From the NCBI RefSeq assembly GCF_001895005.1, contig NZ_BCXH01000006.1, positions 62,001 through 126,000 of the forward strand: a stretch of 64,000 bases of DNA, in the 5' to 3' direction. Below, piece after piece: positions 26,493 through 34,961 of this stretch. Below the pieces are notes generated by a model. It saw only the letters and a list, made by a program, of their open reading frames with translations, had not been told where the DNA came from and ran no database searches. The translations under genes were made by a program, and so were the position numbers. This DNA is from Rhodococcus yunnanensis NBRC 103083 (GTDB lineage Bacteria; Actinomycetota; Actinomycetes; Mycobacteriales; Mycobacteriaceae). The first letter of the stretch is position 1. The number at the start of each line of letters is the position of its first letter.

Positions 26493-27115
26493 TTAGGTGC
26501 GAGATCGAGCATTCTGGCGGAAGATGTTGCCGAACAGTGCGATCCAGGCTTTCTCTCATGGCCACTTCTGCGGTAGATGCATGGTGATTTTTCGTGCGGA
26601 GTAGGCGATCCGGGTCGGGACGGTGATCAGGGTCGGGACGGTGATCAGGGTTCGCCGGATCGTCCCGGTCGTCGCTTTGACCAATTTCCGGTCACCGGTG
26701 AGTGTCGCGGCGGCGCGGGTGAGGTTGAATGCCATGACCGCACAGACCAGCCAAGCTGCGTTGGCGCAGAAGTGCGCCGAGGGTAGATGGGCGTGGGCGG
26801 AGTTCTTGATCGGCGTGGACTTGTTCGATGATCGTGTGGCGGCGGTGGATCTGATCGGCGGTCACGGTGTCGACCTCGTCGGGGTCGGTGGTGGTGAAAA
26901 ATGAGTGGAAGCGCCACACGTCGAATAGTTGGCCCTGGCCCTGGCCCTGGTGCCGGCGCCGCGGTGTCGGTGGTGACCGTGGTGATCAGCGAGTTCAGGC
27001 CTAGGATGCCGAGTAGCCGTAGCCGGATCCTTGTTTGCTGTGGCCGTGGACTTCGATGATGGAGTCGTCGAAGTCGACCATCACACGGTCGGTGTCGATG
27101 CCCGCGAGCGGTGGG
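26493..27115 (-). pseudogene. IS1380-family transposase remnant
   Basis: On the minus strand, pieces of an IS1380-type DDE transposase appear in order. They are GIDTDRVMVDFDDSIIEVHG, ILGLNSLITTVTT, DEVDTVTADQIHRRHTIIEQ VHAD, HAHLPSAHFCANAAWLVCAV MAFNLTRAA, and RIAYSARKITMHLPQKWP then stop then EKAWIALFGNIFRQN. There are at least three frameshifts, and a TGG-to-TGA nonsense change near 26565. The N-terminal part is missing: the homology begins abruptly where a truncated MFS gene ends (about 27115). An 18-bp tandem duplication lies at 26615-26655. Confidence 0.75.
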
Positions 27116-27638
27116 GAACACGGCGACACACAAAGAAGGGTCCGCGCCATGAGAATCCACCGAGCACGCCGCCGACAAGCGGGCCCGTCGCGATGCCGAT
27201 GCCGAGCGCGGCCTCGTACAGAATGATCGCGCGCGCGACGCCACCGGAGGCGGCGCCGACGATCGTCGACAGGGCAGTCGCGATGAAGAGTGCGTTGCCC
27301 AATCCCCATCCGGCGCGGAAGCCGATGATTTCACCGACCGAACCGGACAGGCCGGCGAGCGCGGCGAACACCACGATGATCGCCAGTCCCGCCAGCAGCG
27401 TGCGCTTCGGACCGAAACGACTGGACACGACGCCGGTGATCAGCATCGCGACGCCGGTGACCAGCATGTAGCTGGTGAACAGCAACGAGACCTGGGAGGG
27501 CGACGCGTCGAGCTGCTCGCCGATCGGTTTGAGGATCGGGTCGACGAGACCGATGCCCATGAAGGCGATGACGCTGGCGAATGCCACCGCCCAGACGGCT
27601 TTCGGCTGCTTCAGCAGGCTGTCCGACGTTGTGTTCAC
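27081..27638 (-). pseudogene. MFS transporter truncated by IS remnant
   Basis: From GTG 27638 the frame encodes a normal 12-helix-type MFS N-terminal half (VWAVAFASVIAFMGIGLVDP, SSRFGPKRTLLAGLAIIVVF, GFRAGWGLGNALFIATA). It stops making sense after GGFSWRGPFFV, where the sequence switches to IS1380 DNA and ends at a stop 185 codons from the start. The C-terminal half is absent from the window. It lies downstream of the marR at 27665-28111, presumably its former partner. Confidence 0.75.
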
Positions 27639-27664
27639 TGCTATTTCTTTTTGCGAATATGTCG

Positions 27665-28111
27665 CTACTGATCGGAGATCGACGTCTTGAGCATGGTGCG
27701 CAGTTCGCCCAATCCGTCGGTCAGCTTCTTCAATTGCTCCGGGTCGAGATCGGAGAGGTAGGGGACAAGCCCGTCGCCGATGAAGGCGCGTCCGTCGGCC
27801 AACCAGGCCGCGCCCTTGTCCGTCGTCTCGACGAGAACGGCGCGCGAATCCGACGGGTCGGACGTGCGTTCGACGAGCCCCTGGTCGACCAGCTTCTTCA
27901 GCAGCGCGGTCGCCGAGGGCTGTGAGCATCGGTCGATGACGGCGAACTCGCTGATGCGCAGCGGCTGATACTCCTCGAGGAGCGAGAGGGCTCGCATCCA
28001 TGCCCTGGGATGCTCGTCGCTGCCGAGCCGGGCGGCGAGGCGGGCGAATCTCGACGAGGTGGTGACCAGTTCGACCAGGAGGTCGCGCATCGAGGCGTCG
28101 GTGTCGGGCAT
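27665..28111 (-). CDS. MarR family transcriptional regulator
   Basis: 148 aa winged-helix protein. The recognition helix reads FAVIDRCSQPSATALLKKLV DQGLV, and the wing is ERTSDPSDSRAVLVETTDKG. Candidate starts are ATG 28111 and ATG 28117; neither has a Shine-Dalgarno, so a leaderless or near-leaderless transcript is possible. The palindrome TTATGT-T-ACATAA at 28117-28129 touches the start region and is a plausible autoregulatory operator. Its downstream MFS partner is broken. Confidence 0.85.
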   Translation of the reverse strand: MPDTDASMRDLLVELVTTSSRFARLAARLGSDEHPRAWMRALSLLEEYQPLRISEFAVIDRCSQPSATALLKKLVDQGLVERTSDPSDSRAVLVETTDKGAAWLADGRAFIGDGLVPYLSDLDPEQLKKLTDGLGELRTMLKTSISDQ

Positions 28112-28116
28112 GCACA

Positions 28117-28129
28117 TTATGTTACATAA
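28117..28129. promoter_or_regulatory. palindrome at marR start, likely operator
   Basis: TTATGT and ACATAA arms with a 1-nt centre, in an AT-rich patch that overlaps the first possible start codon of marR. Confidence 0.55.
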
Positions 28130-28180
28130 GCTAATTATGTATTTCGCCTCGGGCGGCAATTGGCGCGACGAACGAGTGCG

Positions 28181-28804
28181 TCAGGACGCGTTGTGTTCGT
28201 CCAGGAATTTCGTGATCGCCTTGTCCCAGTCGGCGTTGCGGCCCATGTCGAGTCGAAATTTCAGGGCCGAATAGAACCCGAACAGCACCAGTGCGACCGC
28301 GAACAGGCTGCCGATTCCGGTGAACAGGGCTGCGGCGACTGCATCGGCATTCGTGATCGGCTGTGTGGTCCGATCGCCGTTGCGATCGACCCAGATCCTG
28401 GTCTGCGTGCCCTCGGGCGTTCCGGCGGTGACCGACACGGTGCCGCTGTGCTCGGCGCCGTCGAAGGACCAGGTTGCTTCGACATTCGAAGTGGGCGTCG
28501 ACGCGAACTCGCTCGACGCGACCGGTGCTGCGATTGCCTCGGCCGTTGTCGTTGCGGTTGCCGGTTGAACGGAGACCTGCTGGTCGGCAACCCGACTCTG
28601 CTGCGCCGACAGGGAGGCCATGCCGAGCCAGACCGCGATCGGCAGCATCAGAATGAGCAGGGTGACGACGACGTTCTTCGCGGTCGCCTGAACGCGGTCG
28701 GATCGTCGAAGCAAAGGATTGTGCGACGCGAGGTACTCGACGCCGGTGGAACGAGCGTGCTCTGAATGTTTCCGGCGCATAGTCGTCCCAACGTCTCGTG
28801 TCAC
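28181..28804 (-). CDS. Rv1733c-like two-helix membrane protein
   Basis: 207 aa. A basic N-terminus (RRKHSEHARS) leads to transmembrane helix 1 (NVVVTLLILMLPIAVWLGMA). An external domain carries the TRIWVDRNGDRTTQPITNAD motif, then transmembrane helix 2 (AVAAALFTGIGSLFAVALVL FGF). This is the layout of Rv1733c-type mycobacterial membrane proteins. GTG 28804 follows GAAAGGT by 6 nt; an in-frame ATG lies at 28780 and a TTG at 28828. Function unknown. Confidence 0.75.
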   Translation of the reverse strand: MTRDVGTTMRRKHSEHARSTGVEYLASHNPLLRRSDRVQATAKNVVVTLLILMLPIAVWLGMASLSAQQSRVADQQVSVQPATATTTAEAIAAPVASSEFASTPTSNVEATWSFDGAEHSGTVSVTAGTPEGTQTRIWVDRNGDRTTQPITNADAVAAALFTGIGSLFAVALVLFGFYSALKFRLDMGRNADWDKAITKFLDEHNAS

Positions 28805-28903
28805 GTGTTTACCTTTCAACGATGACAAGCTGCGCGGTTCCGATCAAGCGATAGGGGCCAGCATCACACTTTTATTAGTTGTGCGAAGCATGGAGGAGTT
28901 CGG

Positions 28904-29581
28904 GTGATCGATCGATCCACGGTAGCGAGGGCAGTCTTCGCCTCGGCCACGGTTGCGACCGTGGTGGGGGCCGTGACGGGGAACCCGCGGTTGCACGCGG
29001 TGGCCAAACCGGCGATGATGCCTGCCCTCGCGGCGAGCGTGCGCCGTCCGTCGCCGCTGATGGGAGTGGCCCTGGCTGCCGCGACGGTGGGCGATGTGCT
29101 GCTGATCGATCCCGACGACGACTCGCGCATACTGCGCGGCGCAGGTGCTTTCGCGGTCATGCAGGCGTGCTACACAGCGATGCTGACCTCGCGAGGTGCC
29201 CGAATCACGGCGGCAGCCGCGGTCCCTCGGTTTGCAGGATGGTCGATCGCGGCGGCCTCGTTGGCCACGCGGTCTCCCGGCGTCGCGCCTGGTCTGGCGG
29301 CCTACGGGCTGTCGTTGGCCACGATGTCCACTCTCGCAGCCGACCCCGCTCTTGCGCCCGGCGCATCGGTGCGCGCGTCTCTCGTGCTGCCGACCGTCGA
29401 CGACCGCCGGACCTGGCTCGCCGCAGGAGGAATCCTGTTCACGGTGTCCGATGCGGTGATCGTCTTTCGCAGGCTCGCACTCGACGGAGAGAAGGCCAGA
29501 CGCATCTCGGAGGGTGTCATCCTCGCCACCTATGCACTTGCACAGTTACTCCTGGTCGAGGGGCTGTCCGGGGAGCAGTAG
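28904..29581 (+). CDS. lysoplasmalogenase-like membrane protein (YhhN family)
   Basis: 225 aa polytopic membrane protein of the YhhN/TMEM86 type. KPAMMPALAAS, GDVLLIDPDDDSRILRGAGAFAVMQACY and the late GGILFTVSDAVIVFRR carry the conserved acidic residues expected of the family, which hydrolyses lysoplasmalogens in animals; the bacterial role is less clear. The last 36 bp overlap the convergent gene at 29546. Confidence 0.75.
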   Translation: MIDRSTVARAVFASATVATVVGAVTGNPRLHAVAKPAMMPALAASVRRPSPLMGVALAAATVGDVLLIDPDDDSRILRGAGAFAVMQACYTAMLTSRGARITAAAAVPRFAGWSIAAASLATRSPGVAPGLAAYGLSLATMSTLAADPALAPGASVRASLVLPTVDDRRTWLAAGGILFTVSDAVIVFRRLALDGEKARRISEGVILATYALAQLLLVEGLSGEQ

Positions 29582-29998
29582 CACTCGGTGGTGGTCCGAC
29601 GGATCGACCATGATCGGTAGGGTTTGACCTGGCTCGAAGCGTGTCGCCTCGTCCGGGGGAATTCGGTACACGATGCGTCCGGCGAACGAGTCGGCTCCCG
29701 GCACGGTGAATTCGAGATGGAGTTCGGTGGATGTGTCGTCGATCTTGCGGGCGGCTTCCACCCGGGCCCACCCTTCTATGCCCTTCTTGGCCAGGGCGCG
29801 CTCTTCCGCCGTGCGGCGGTTGGCCACCATCATCGCCACGCCGAGTGCCACTGCGAACCCTGCGACGAGAGCGGTCAGCTGATAGGGCAACGTTCCGGGC
29901 TCGGTGTGCGGTCGGAGCCAGGTAGCCCACACCACCAACACGAGTACGTACCCGGCCGCCACGAAAGCGACCGCACGCAGAATCCGTTCGTGATTCAC
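29546..29998 (-). CDS. DUF3592-like membrane protein
   Basis: 150 aa from GTG 29998, with GGAG 6 nt upstream. Two transmembrane helices (ILRAVAFVAAGYVLVLVVWATW; QLTALVAGFAVALGVAMMVA) precede a soluble region (GWARVEAARKIDDTSTELHL, then PGQTLPIMVDPSDHHRVLL) resembling DUF3592 beta domains. The frame extends far upstream antisense to an SDR gene; that part is a shadow. Function unknown. Confidence 0.65.
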   Translation of the reverse strand: MNHERILRAVAFVAAGYVLVLVVWATWLRPHTEPGTLPYQLTALVAGFAVALGVAMMVANRRTAEERALAKKGIEGWARVEAARKIDDTSTELHLEFTVPGADSFAGRIVYRIPPDEATRFEPGQTLPIMVDPSDHHRVLLLPGQPLDQE

Positions 29999-30085
29999 CC
30001 AAATCTCCTCGACGACATTTCGATCGTAGTCCCGAAATCCTCCGAGTGACTTACCGATAATCCGAGTAACGCCTATCCTGTCGGA

Positions 30086-30874
30086 GTGCCCACTCAAACC
30101 GTGTTCATCACCGGCGCCGCTGCCGGAATCGGACGTTCCACAGCCCTGAAATTCGCCCGATCGGGATATCTCGTCGGCGCGTACGACATCGACGAAACCG
30201 GCCTCGCCTCCCTGAGCAAAGAAGTCGTCGCCGCAGGTGGGCGCGTGGTGACCGGAGTGCTGGACGTGACGAACCCCCAGCAGTGGGAGGAGCGATTGAA
30301 GGAGTTCGACGCCGAATCCGGCGGGCGTCTGGACATCCTGATCAACAATGCGGGCATTCTCGTCGCGGGACGTTTCGAAGAAATGCCTCTCGAGGTGCAC
30401 AAGCGCCAGATCGACATCAACGTCAACGGGGTCCTGTACGGCACCCTCGCTGCGTTCCCCTATCTGAAGGCGACTCCTGGAGCTCAGGTGGTCAACCTGT
30501 GCTCGGCGTCGGCGATCTACGGCCAGCCCGAGCTCGTCACCTACGGTGCATCCAAGTTCGCGGTCCGCGGCATCACCGAAGCTCTCGATCTCGAGTGGGC
30601 CGAACACGACATCTCGGTCAAGGCGATGTGGCCGCTGTTCGTCGACACCGCGATGACCAAGGGAGTCTCGACCGGTACCACCAACTCCCTCGGCATCAAA
30701 CTCACCCCGAACGATGTTTCCGAAGGCATCTTCAAGGCCACGCGACCGTCGAGGCGTGTGCTGCACAAGGTGCATTTCCCCGTCGGAATCCAGTCCAAGG
30801 CATTGTCGCTCGGTTCGCGTTTCTCGCCTGCGTGGCTGACACGTGAGGTCAATCGTCGGCTCAGTCACACCTAG
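30086..30874 (+). CDS. short-chain dehydrogenase/reductase
   Basis: 262 aa classical SDR: GAAAGIGRSTAL near the N-terminus, NNAGIL, Ser in NLCSASAIYG, and the YGASKFAV Tyr-Lys pair. GAYDIDETGL, with Asp after beta-2, suggests NAD(H). Start GTG 30086 is 6 nt after a TATCCT -10 box, consistent with a leaderless mRNA. Substrate unknown. Confidence 0.87.
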   Translation: MPTQTVFITGAAAGIGRSTALKFARSGYLVGAYDIDETGLASLSKEVVAAGGRVVTGVLDVTNPQQWEERLKEFDAESGGRLDILINNAGILVAGRFEEMPLEVHKRQIDINVNGVLYGTLAAFPYLKATPGAQVVNLCSASAIYGQPELVTYGASKFAVRGITEALDLEWAEHDISVKAMWPLFVDTAMTKGVSTGTTNSLGIKLTPNDVSEGIFKATRPSRRVLHKVHFPVGIQSKALSLGSRFSPAWLTREVNRRLSHT

Positions 30875-30981
30875 GGCGGTTCGGTTCGCGAAACCCCGCA
30901 CCCCGACGGCGGCGTGCCCCGATCGCCGGTAAGGTCGCTCGGGCGAGCGGGGGTCGAGCGAAAGTGGGGTCGGGTTCGAAG

Positions 30982-31587
30982 ATGGTGAACACGCGACGTG
31001 CGGTGGCAGGACTGTTCGCAGTGGCTGCGGTACTTGCAGGCTGTGGAAGTGAGTCCGGTGCGGAGGTGGCCGCCACCAGTTCGGCGCCGCCTGCGGTGAT
31101 CACCACCACAGCGGCCCCGACGACCACGGTGGCTCCTGCTCCGATCACGACGACCGAAGTGCCGCCGGCCCCCACCACCGAACCCGCCCCGATCCCGACG
31201 CCGCAGACCACGTACGCCGCGATCGGCGGGGCGTACTACTTCAGTTCCCCGGACGGGCAGTTCCAGTGCGGGATCGTTCCGCTCGCCTCTCGAACCGAGG
31301 CCGGGTGCCAGGGAACGACGGACCCGGTACCGCCTCGCCCCGAGGATTGCATGATCAGCTGGGGCAACGGAATTCGGGTCACAAATGAAGGTGAGGCGTC
31401 GTTCATGTGCGCGGGCGGAGCGGTGTACACCTCGGGCGGGGAGACCATCGATCCACCGTTGGAGATCGGTCGGTCCATCGCCGCCGACGGGTACACGTGC
31501 ACCTCCGCTGCCGACGGCATCTCCTGCGTCAACGACGCGACCGGGCACGGCTTCCGTATCGCCCCCGACAGCAACGAAACCTTTTGA
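30982..31587 (+). CDS. putative lipoprotein with Thr/Pro-rich linker
   Basis: 201 aa. The signal ends in lipobox AVLAGC. A long Thr/Ala/Pro linker (TTTAAPTTTVAPAPITTTEV and on) is followed by a Cys-containing domain beginning YYFSSPDGQFQCGIVPLASR and holding six cysteines, likely disulfide-bonded. ATG 30982 fits the signal best; a GTG at 30964 is in frame. Function unknown. The next gene starts within its stop codon. Confidence 0.7.
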   Translation: MVNTRRAVAGLFAVAAVLAGCGSESGAEVAATSSAPPAVITTTAAPTTTVAPAPITTTEVPPAPTTEPAPIPTPQTTYAAIGGAYYFSSPDGQFQCGIVPLASRTEAGCQGTTDPVPPRPEDCMISWGNGIRVTNEGEASFMCAGGAVYTSGGETIDPPLEIGRSIAADGYTCTSAADGISCVNDATGHGFRIAPDSNETF

Positions 31588-32273
31588 GCGACAAGGATTC
31601 GGCCGACGAGGTGAGCGCCGACGTCGGACCAACCGAGTGGGGTGAGAACCCCAACGGCGTCGGACCGTGGGAGGACGAGCACGACGGTCCCCGCCCGGTT
31701 GATGCTCGCTACGACCGCGACCTGCTCGATGCAGGTGACCGTCGTAATGTCGTCGACGCATATCGCTACTGGAAGCGCGAGGCGATAGTCGCCGACATCG
31801 ATGGACGTCGTCACTCGTTGCACGTGGCGATCGAGAACTTCACGAACGACGCCAACATAGGAACGGTCGTGCGTACCGCGAATGCCTTTGCGGCGCAGGC
31901 TGTTCACATCGTGGGCCGACGCCGGTGGAATCGGCGCGGTGCGATGGTCACCGACAGGTACCAGCACATCCACCATCACGCGACCGTCGCGGATCTTCTC
32001 GAATTCGCTCGTGCACAAGGGTTGACGGTCGTCGCCGTCGACAACACACCGGGTTCGGTGCCGATCGAGACCGCGGTACTGCCCGCCGAGTGCCTGCTGT
32101 TGTTCGGCCAGGAAGGGCCCGGGGTCACCGAGGAAGCGCGCGACGGCGCGTCGATGACCGTCTCGATCGCGCAGTTCGGATCGACCCGCAGCATCAACGC
32201 AGGTGTCGCTGCCGGAATTGCGATGCACTCGTGGATAAGAGAGCACGCGGACCTGTCGCGGGCGTGGACGTGA
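31584..32273 (+). CDS. TrmH/SpoU family RNA 2'-O-methyltransferase
   Basis: 229 aa SPOUT methyltransferase using SAM. It contains IENFTNDANIGTVVRTANAF (motif 1), LLLFGQEGPGVTEEAR (motif 2) and SIAQFGSTRSINAGVAAGIA (motif 3), the knotted SAM site. A TTG at 31584 overlaps the lipoprotein stop (TTGA); GTG 31611 is the alternative start, since the first 50 residues are acidic and variable. The Rv0380c position near pyrE in M. tuberculosis is recalled; here pyrE is 20 kb away. The RNA target is unknown. Confidence 0.82.
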   Translation: MSDKDSADEVSADVGPTEWGENPNGVGPWEDEHDGPRPVDARYDRDLLDAGDRRNVVDAYRYWKREAIVADIDGRRHSLHVAIENFTNDANIGTVVRTANAFAAQAVHIVGRRRWNRRGAMVTDRYQHIHHHATVADLLEFARAQGLTVVAVDNTPGSVPIETAVLPAECLLLFGQEGPGVTEEARDGASMTVSIAQFGSTRSINAGVAAGIAMHSWIREHADLSRAWT

Positions 32274-32316
32274 CACCGTCGTCGGTGCCGTGAGAGGTAA
32301 TGGCAGGATCTAGCCC

Positions 32317-33462
32317 ATGCAGGAGCTATGGTCGCAGCGAGCAGATGCTGCGGAGGGGGCCGTCGTCGCACGGCACGCACGCCGGTTGTGGGGTTTGCCC
32401 GGCACCGCGCTCGCCGTCGTCGCCTGGCCGCCGGTCCGTCGTGAACGGCTGTTCTTTCGCTGGCATTACTGGTGGCAGGCGCACTTTCTCGACTGCGCAG
32501 TCGATGCTGCCTCCCGTGAGCCGACGGCCAAACGCCGTCGCCGACTGACCAAGATCGCACGGGCACATCGTCTTCGAAACCTCACCGGGTGGACCAACGA
32601 CTACTACGACGACATGGCGTGGTTGGGGCTTTCTCTCGAACGCGCGCAGCGACTGCATGCCGTCGACAATCGAAACGGCATCCAGGCACTCGAAATGGAA
32701 CTGTTCGATGCATGGGCTCCCGATTCCGGTGGCGGAATTCCGTGGCGCAAAGGGGACAACTTCTTCAACGCTCCGGCCAACGGGCCTGCGTCGATCCTGT
32801 TGGCGCGCGGGGGAAGGCTCTGGCGTGCGCAGGCCATGGCGGACTGGATCGATGCCACCTTGCGCGACCCCGATACTGGTTTGATATTCGACGGCATCCG
32901 GACGGGCGGAACCACCCAGGCAGACAGAACTGGAGCCGGCGTTCTCGATCGTGCGGTCTACAGCTACTGCCAGGGCGTCGTGCTCGGCGTCGAGACCGAG
33001 TTGGCGGTGCGGCTGGGTGCTCCTCGGCATCGTGAGCGTGTGCACGCGCTGGTTGCCGCGGTCGATACGCATCTGTGTCGCGATCGCGTCGTCGTCGGAG
33101 GTGGCGGGGGAGACGGCGGATTGTTCGACGGGATTCTGACGCGGTATCTGGCGTTGGTCGCGACGACGCTGCCGGGGGACACCGCCGAGGACGAGGATGC
33201 ACGCGAGCTCGCGGCCGCGATCGTGCTGGCGTCCGCCGACGCCGCGTGGGAGAACCGGCTCGAGGTCGAGGATCATCCTCTGTTCGGCGCCGACTGGGAG
33301 TCGCAGGCTCGCTTGCCCGGCCCCGGACGCACGGTCGCGTCGTTCAGCGGTGGAACGGTGCGCTCGTCCTCGGTGCCGGAGCGCGATCTGGCGGTTCAGC
33401 TCAGCGCGTGGATGTTGATGGAGGCCGCGTACACGGTCGCTGCCGCCGGGTACGTGCTCTGA
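32317..33462 (+). CDS. glycoside hydrolase family 76-like protein (Rv0365c-like)
   Basis: 381 aa (alpha/alpha)6-barrel-type protein. NDYYDDMAWLGLSLERA carries the paired Asp that is catalytic in GH76 endo-alpha-1,6-mannanases, and GIPWRKGDNFFNAPANGPAS and SYCQGVVLGVETELAVR are further family segments. There is no signal peptide, so the substrate would be cytosolic or the export route unusual; mycolata make alpha-1,6-mannan lipoglycans. Enzymatic activity is inferred from motif only. Confidence 0.78.
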   Translation: MQELWSQRADAAEGAVVARHARRLWGLPGTALAVVAWPPVRRERLFFRWHYWWQAHFLDCAVDAASREPTAKRRRRLTKIARAHRLRNLTGWTNDYYDDMAWLGLSLERAQRLHAVDNRNGIQALEMELFDAWAPDSGGGIPWRKGDNFFNAPANGPASILLARGGRLWRAQAMADWIDATLRDPDTGLIFDGIRTGGTTQADRTGAGVLDRAVYSYCQGVVLGVETELAVRLGAPRHRERVHALVAAVDTHLCRDRVVVGGGGGDGGLFDGILTRYLALVATTLPGDTAEDEDARELAAAIVLASADAAWENRLEVEDHPLFGADWESQARLPGPGRTVASFSGGTVRSSSVPERDLAVQLSAWMLMEAAYTVAAAGYVL

Positions 33463-33506
33463 CGGCACAGGCGTCGCTGTCACCGTCGTTGGCTAGGGTG
33501 TCCGGC

Positions 33507-34280
33507 ATGGGGACTTCGTGGAATCCTGGCGTGTATCAGCGGTATGCGATCGAGCGGTCGCGTCCGTTCTTCGAACTCGTGCAGCGTGTCCGGCACGAGG
33601 CGCCCGCGCGCATCGTAGACCTCGGCTGTGGGACCGGTGTGCAGACCGCGACGCTCGCCGAACGGTGGCCGGACGCGCAGATCACCGGAATCGATTCCTC
33701 GGCCGACATGGTCGACAAGCAGCCGAAAGATCTCCCGTCGAACGTCTCCGTCGTACAGGGAGATATCGCCGAGTTCGACGCGTCGGGCATCGATGTCGTG
33801 ATTTCCAATGCGGCCCTGCAGTGGGTGCCGGTCCATCGCGATCTGGTGCGTCGGTGGGCGGAGCAGATCGACGTCGGGTCGACGCTCGCGTGGCAGGTGC
33901 CCGGCAATTTCGACGCGCCGTCGCACGTGCTGATGCGGGAGATGGCCGATTCGGCGGAATTCTCGCCGTTCCTGGCGGGAGTTCTCCGCGGCGGGGACAG
34001 CGTGGACACCGCGCAGCAGTACGCGTCGGAGATGATCGCTGCTGGTCTGACGGTCGACGCGTGGGAAACGACCTACATCCATGTGCTGCCTGGCGTCGAT
34101 CCGGTGTTGAACTGGGTTCGCGGTACCGGTCTGCGGCCGGTGCTCGACGCCTTGGACGACGAACAGCGGGGTCGATTCGAGGAGCAGTACGCGGCGAAGT
34201 TGCGTGCGGCATACCCGTCGACCCCGGAGGGGACGCTGTTTCCGTTCCGGCGAATCTTCGTCGTCGCGCGTAAGAGCTGA
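33507..34280 (+). CDS. tam: trans-aconitate 2-methyltransferase-like SAM methyltransferase
   Basis: 257 aa class I methyltransferase. It has RIVDLGCGTGVQTATLAERWP (SAM motif I), then GIDSSADMVDKQ, GDIAEFDASGIDVVISNAALQWVPVH, and the Tam-type WETTYIHVLPGVDPVLNWVRGTGLRPVLDAL. Tam esterifies trans-aconitate to detoxify it. ATG 33507 is 7 nt after TAGGGT, suggesting a leaderless transcript. Confidence 0.85.
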   Translation: MGTSWNPGVYQRYAIERSRPFFELVQRVRHEAPARIVDLGCGTGVQTATLAERWPDAQITGIDSSADMVDKQPKDLPSNVSVVQGDIAEFDASGIDVVISNAALQWVPVHRDLVRRWAEQIDVGSTLAWQVPGNFDAPSHVLMREMADSAEFSPFLAGVLRGGDSVDTAQQYASEMIAAGLTVDAWETTYIHVLPGVDPVLNWVRGTGLRPVLDALDDEQRGRFEEQYAAKLRAAYPSTPEGTLFPFRRIFVVARKS

Positions 34281-34281
34281 G

Positions 34282-34944
34282 TTACTCGAGTACTTCCTCG
34301 ACTTCCACGGTCTCCTCGGGCCGTGCCATCTCCTTGCGGTACTGCCAGATGCCCAGCCCGGTTCCCACGACGAGGAGTACGACCATCGCGATGAGAACTG
34401 CGGGCAGCAGCCACGGAACTTTTTCGAGGAAGCTCCCGAAGTAGAAGCCGACGAGGAGAAGTACCGGAGCCCAGATGATCGCTCCGAGAGTGCTCGCGAT
34501 GGTGTACCGGCGGTGATTCATCTTCGCTGCGCCCGCCACCATGGGGCACAGGGTGCGTACCCAGGGAATCCAGCGGGCGACCAACACAGCCCAGAATCCG
34601 TGCTTCTCGAGCAATACGTTGACCTTGTGCAGGTTCTTCGTGTTGAGATATTTGCCGTTCTTGCGCGCGACGAGTGTCGATCCGGTGCGATGGCCGATGA
34701 CGTACCCGACCTGATTTCCGGCGATGGCCGCGACCATGGCGCCGCCGGACAGAGCCCAGATGTGGCCGGTGCCCGAGGCGTGCGTGGCCATCACGATGCC
34801 CGCGGTGATGAGCATCGAGTCGCCGGGCAGAAAGAGTCCGATGATGACCGCGCACTCGATGAAGACGAATGCCACGACCACGATCCAGACCACGAGAGGT
34901 CCGGCTGTCTGCAGGGGGCCGAACTGGCCCATCGACTGAATCAT
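34282..34944 (-). CDS. DedA family membrane protein
   Basis: 220 aa with about five hydrophobic segments. The DedA motif FLPGDSMLITAGIV, the GNQVGYVIGHRTGS loop, and the HGFWAVLVARWIPWVRTLCP MVAG re-entrant region are clear. DedA proteins are implicated in undecaprenyl phosphate or phospholipid flipping. Lies 18 nt downstream of a second DedA gene in the same direction, so the two are probably co-expressed. Confidence 0.88.
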   Translation of the reverse strand: MIQSMGQFGPLQTAGPLVVWIVVVAFVFIECAVIIGLFLPGDSMLITAGIVMATHASGTGHIWALSGGAMVAAIAGNQVGYVIGHRTGSTLVARKNGKYLNTKNLHKVNVLLEKHGFWAVLVARWIPWVRTLCPMVAGAAKMNHRRYTIASTLGAIIWAPVLLLVGFYFGSFLEKVPWLLPAVLIAMVVLLVVGTGLGIWQYRKEMARPEETVEVEEVLE

Positions 34945-34961
34945 TGTGACGGCGGCACGAT

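Noticed and set aside
26931-26955. TGGCCC x3 microsatellite
   Set aside because: Lies inside the decayed IS1380 transposase; simple slippage in non-functional DNA.
29546-30901. 451-codon minus-strand frame
   Set aside because: Only the last 150 codons look like a protein; the upstream part is antisense to an SDR gene.
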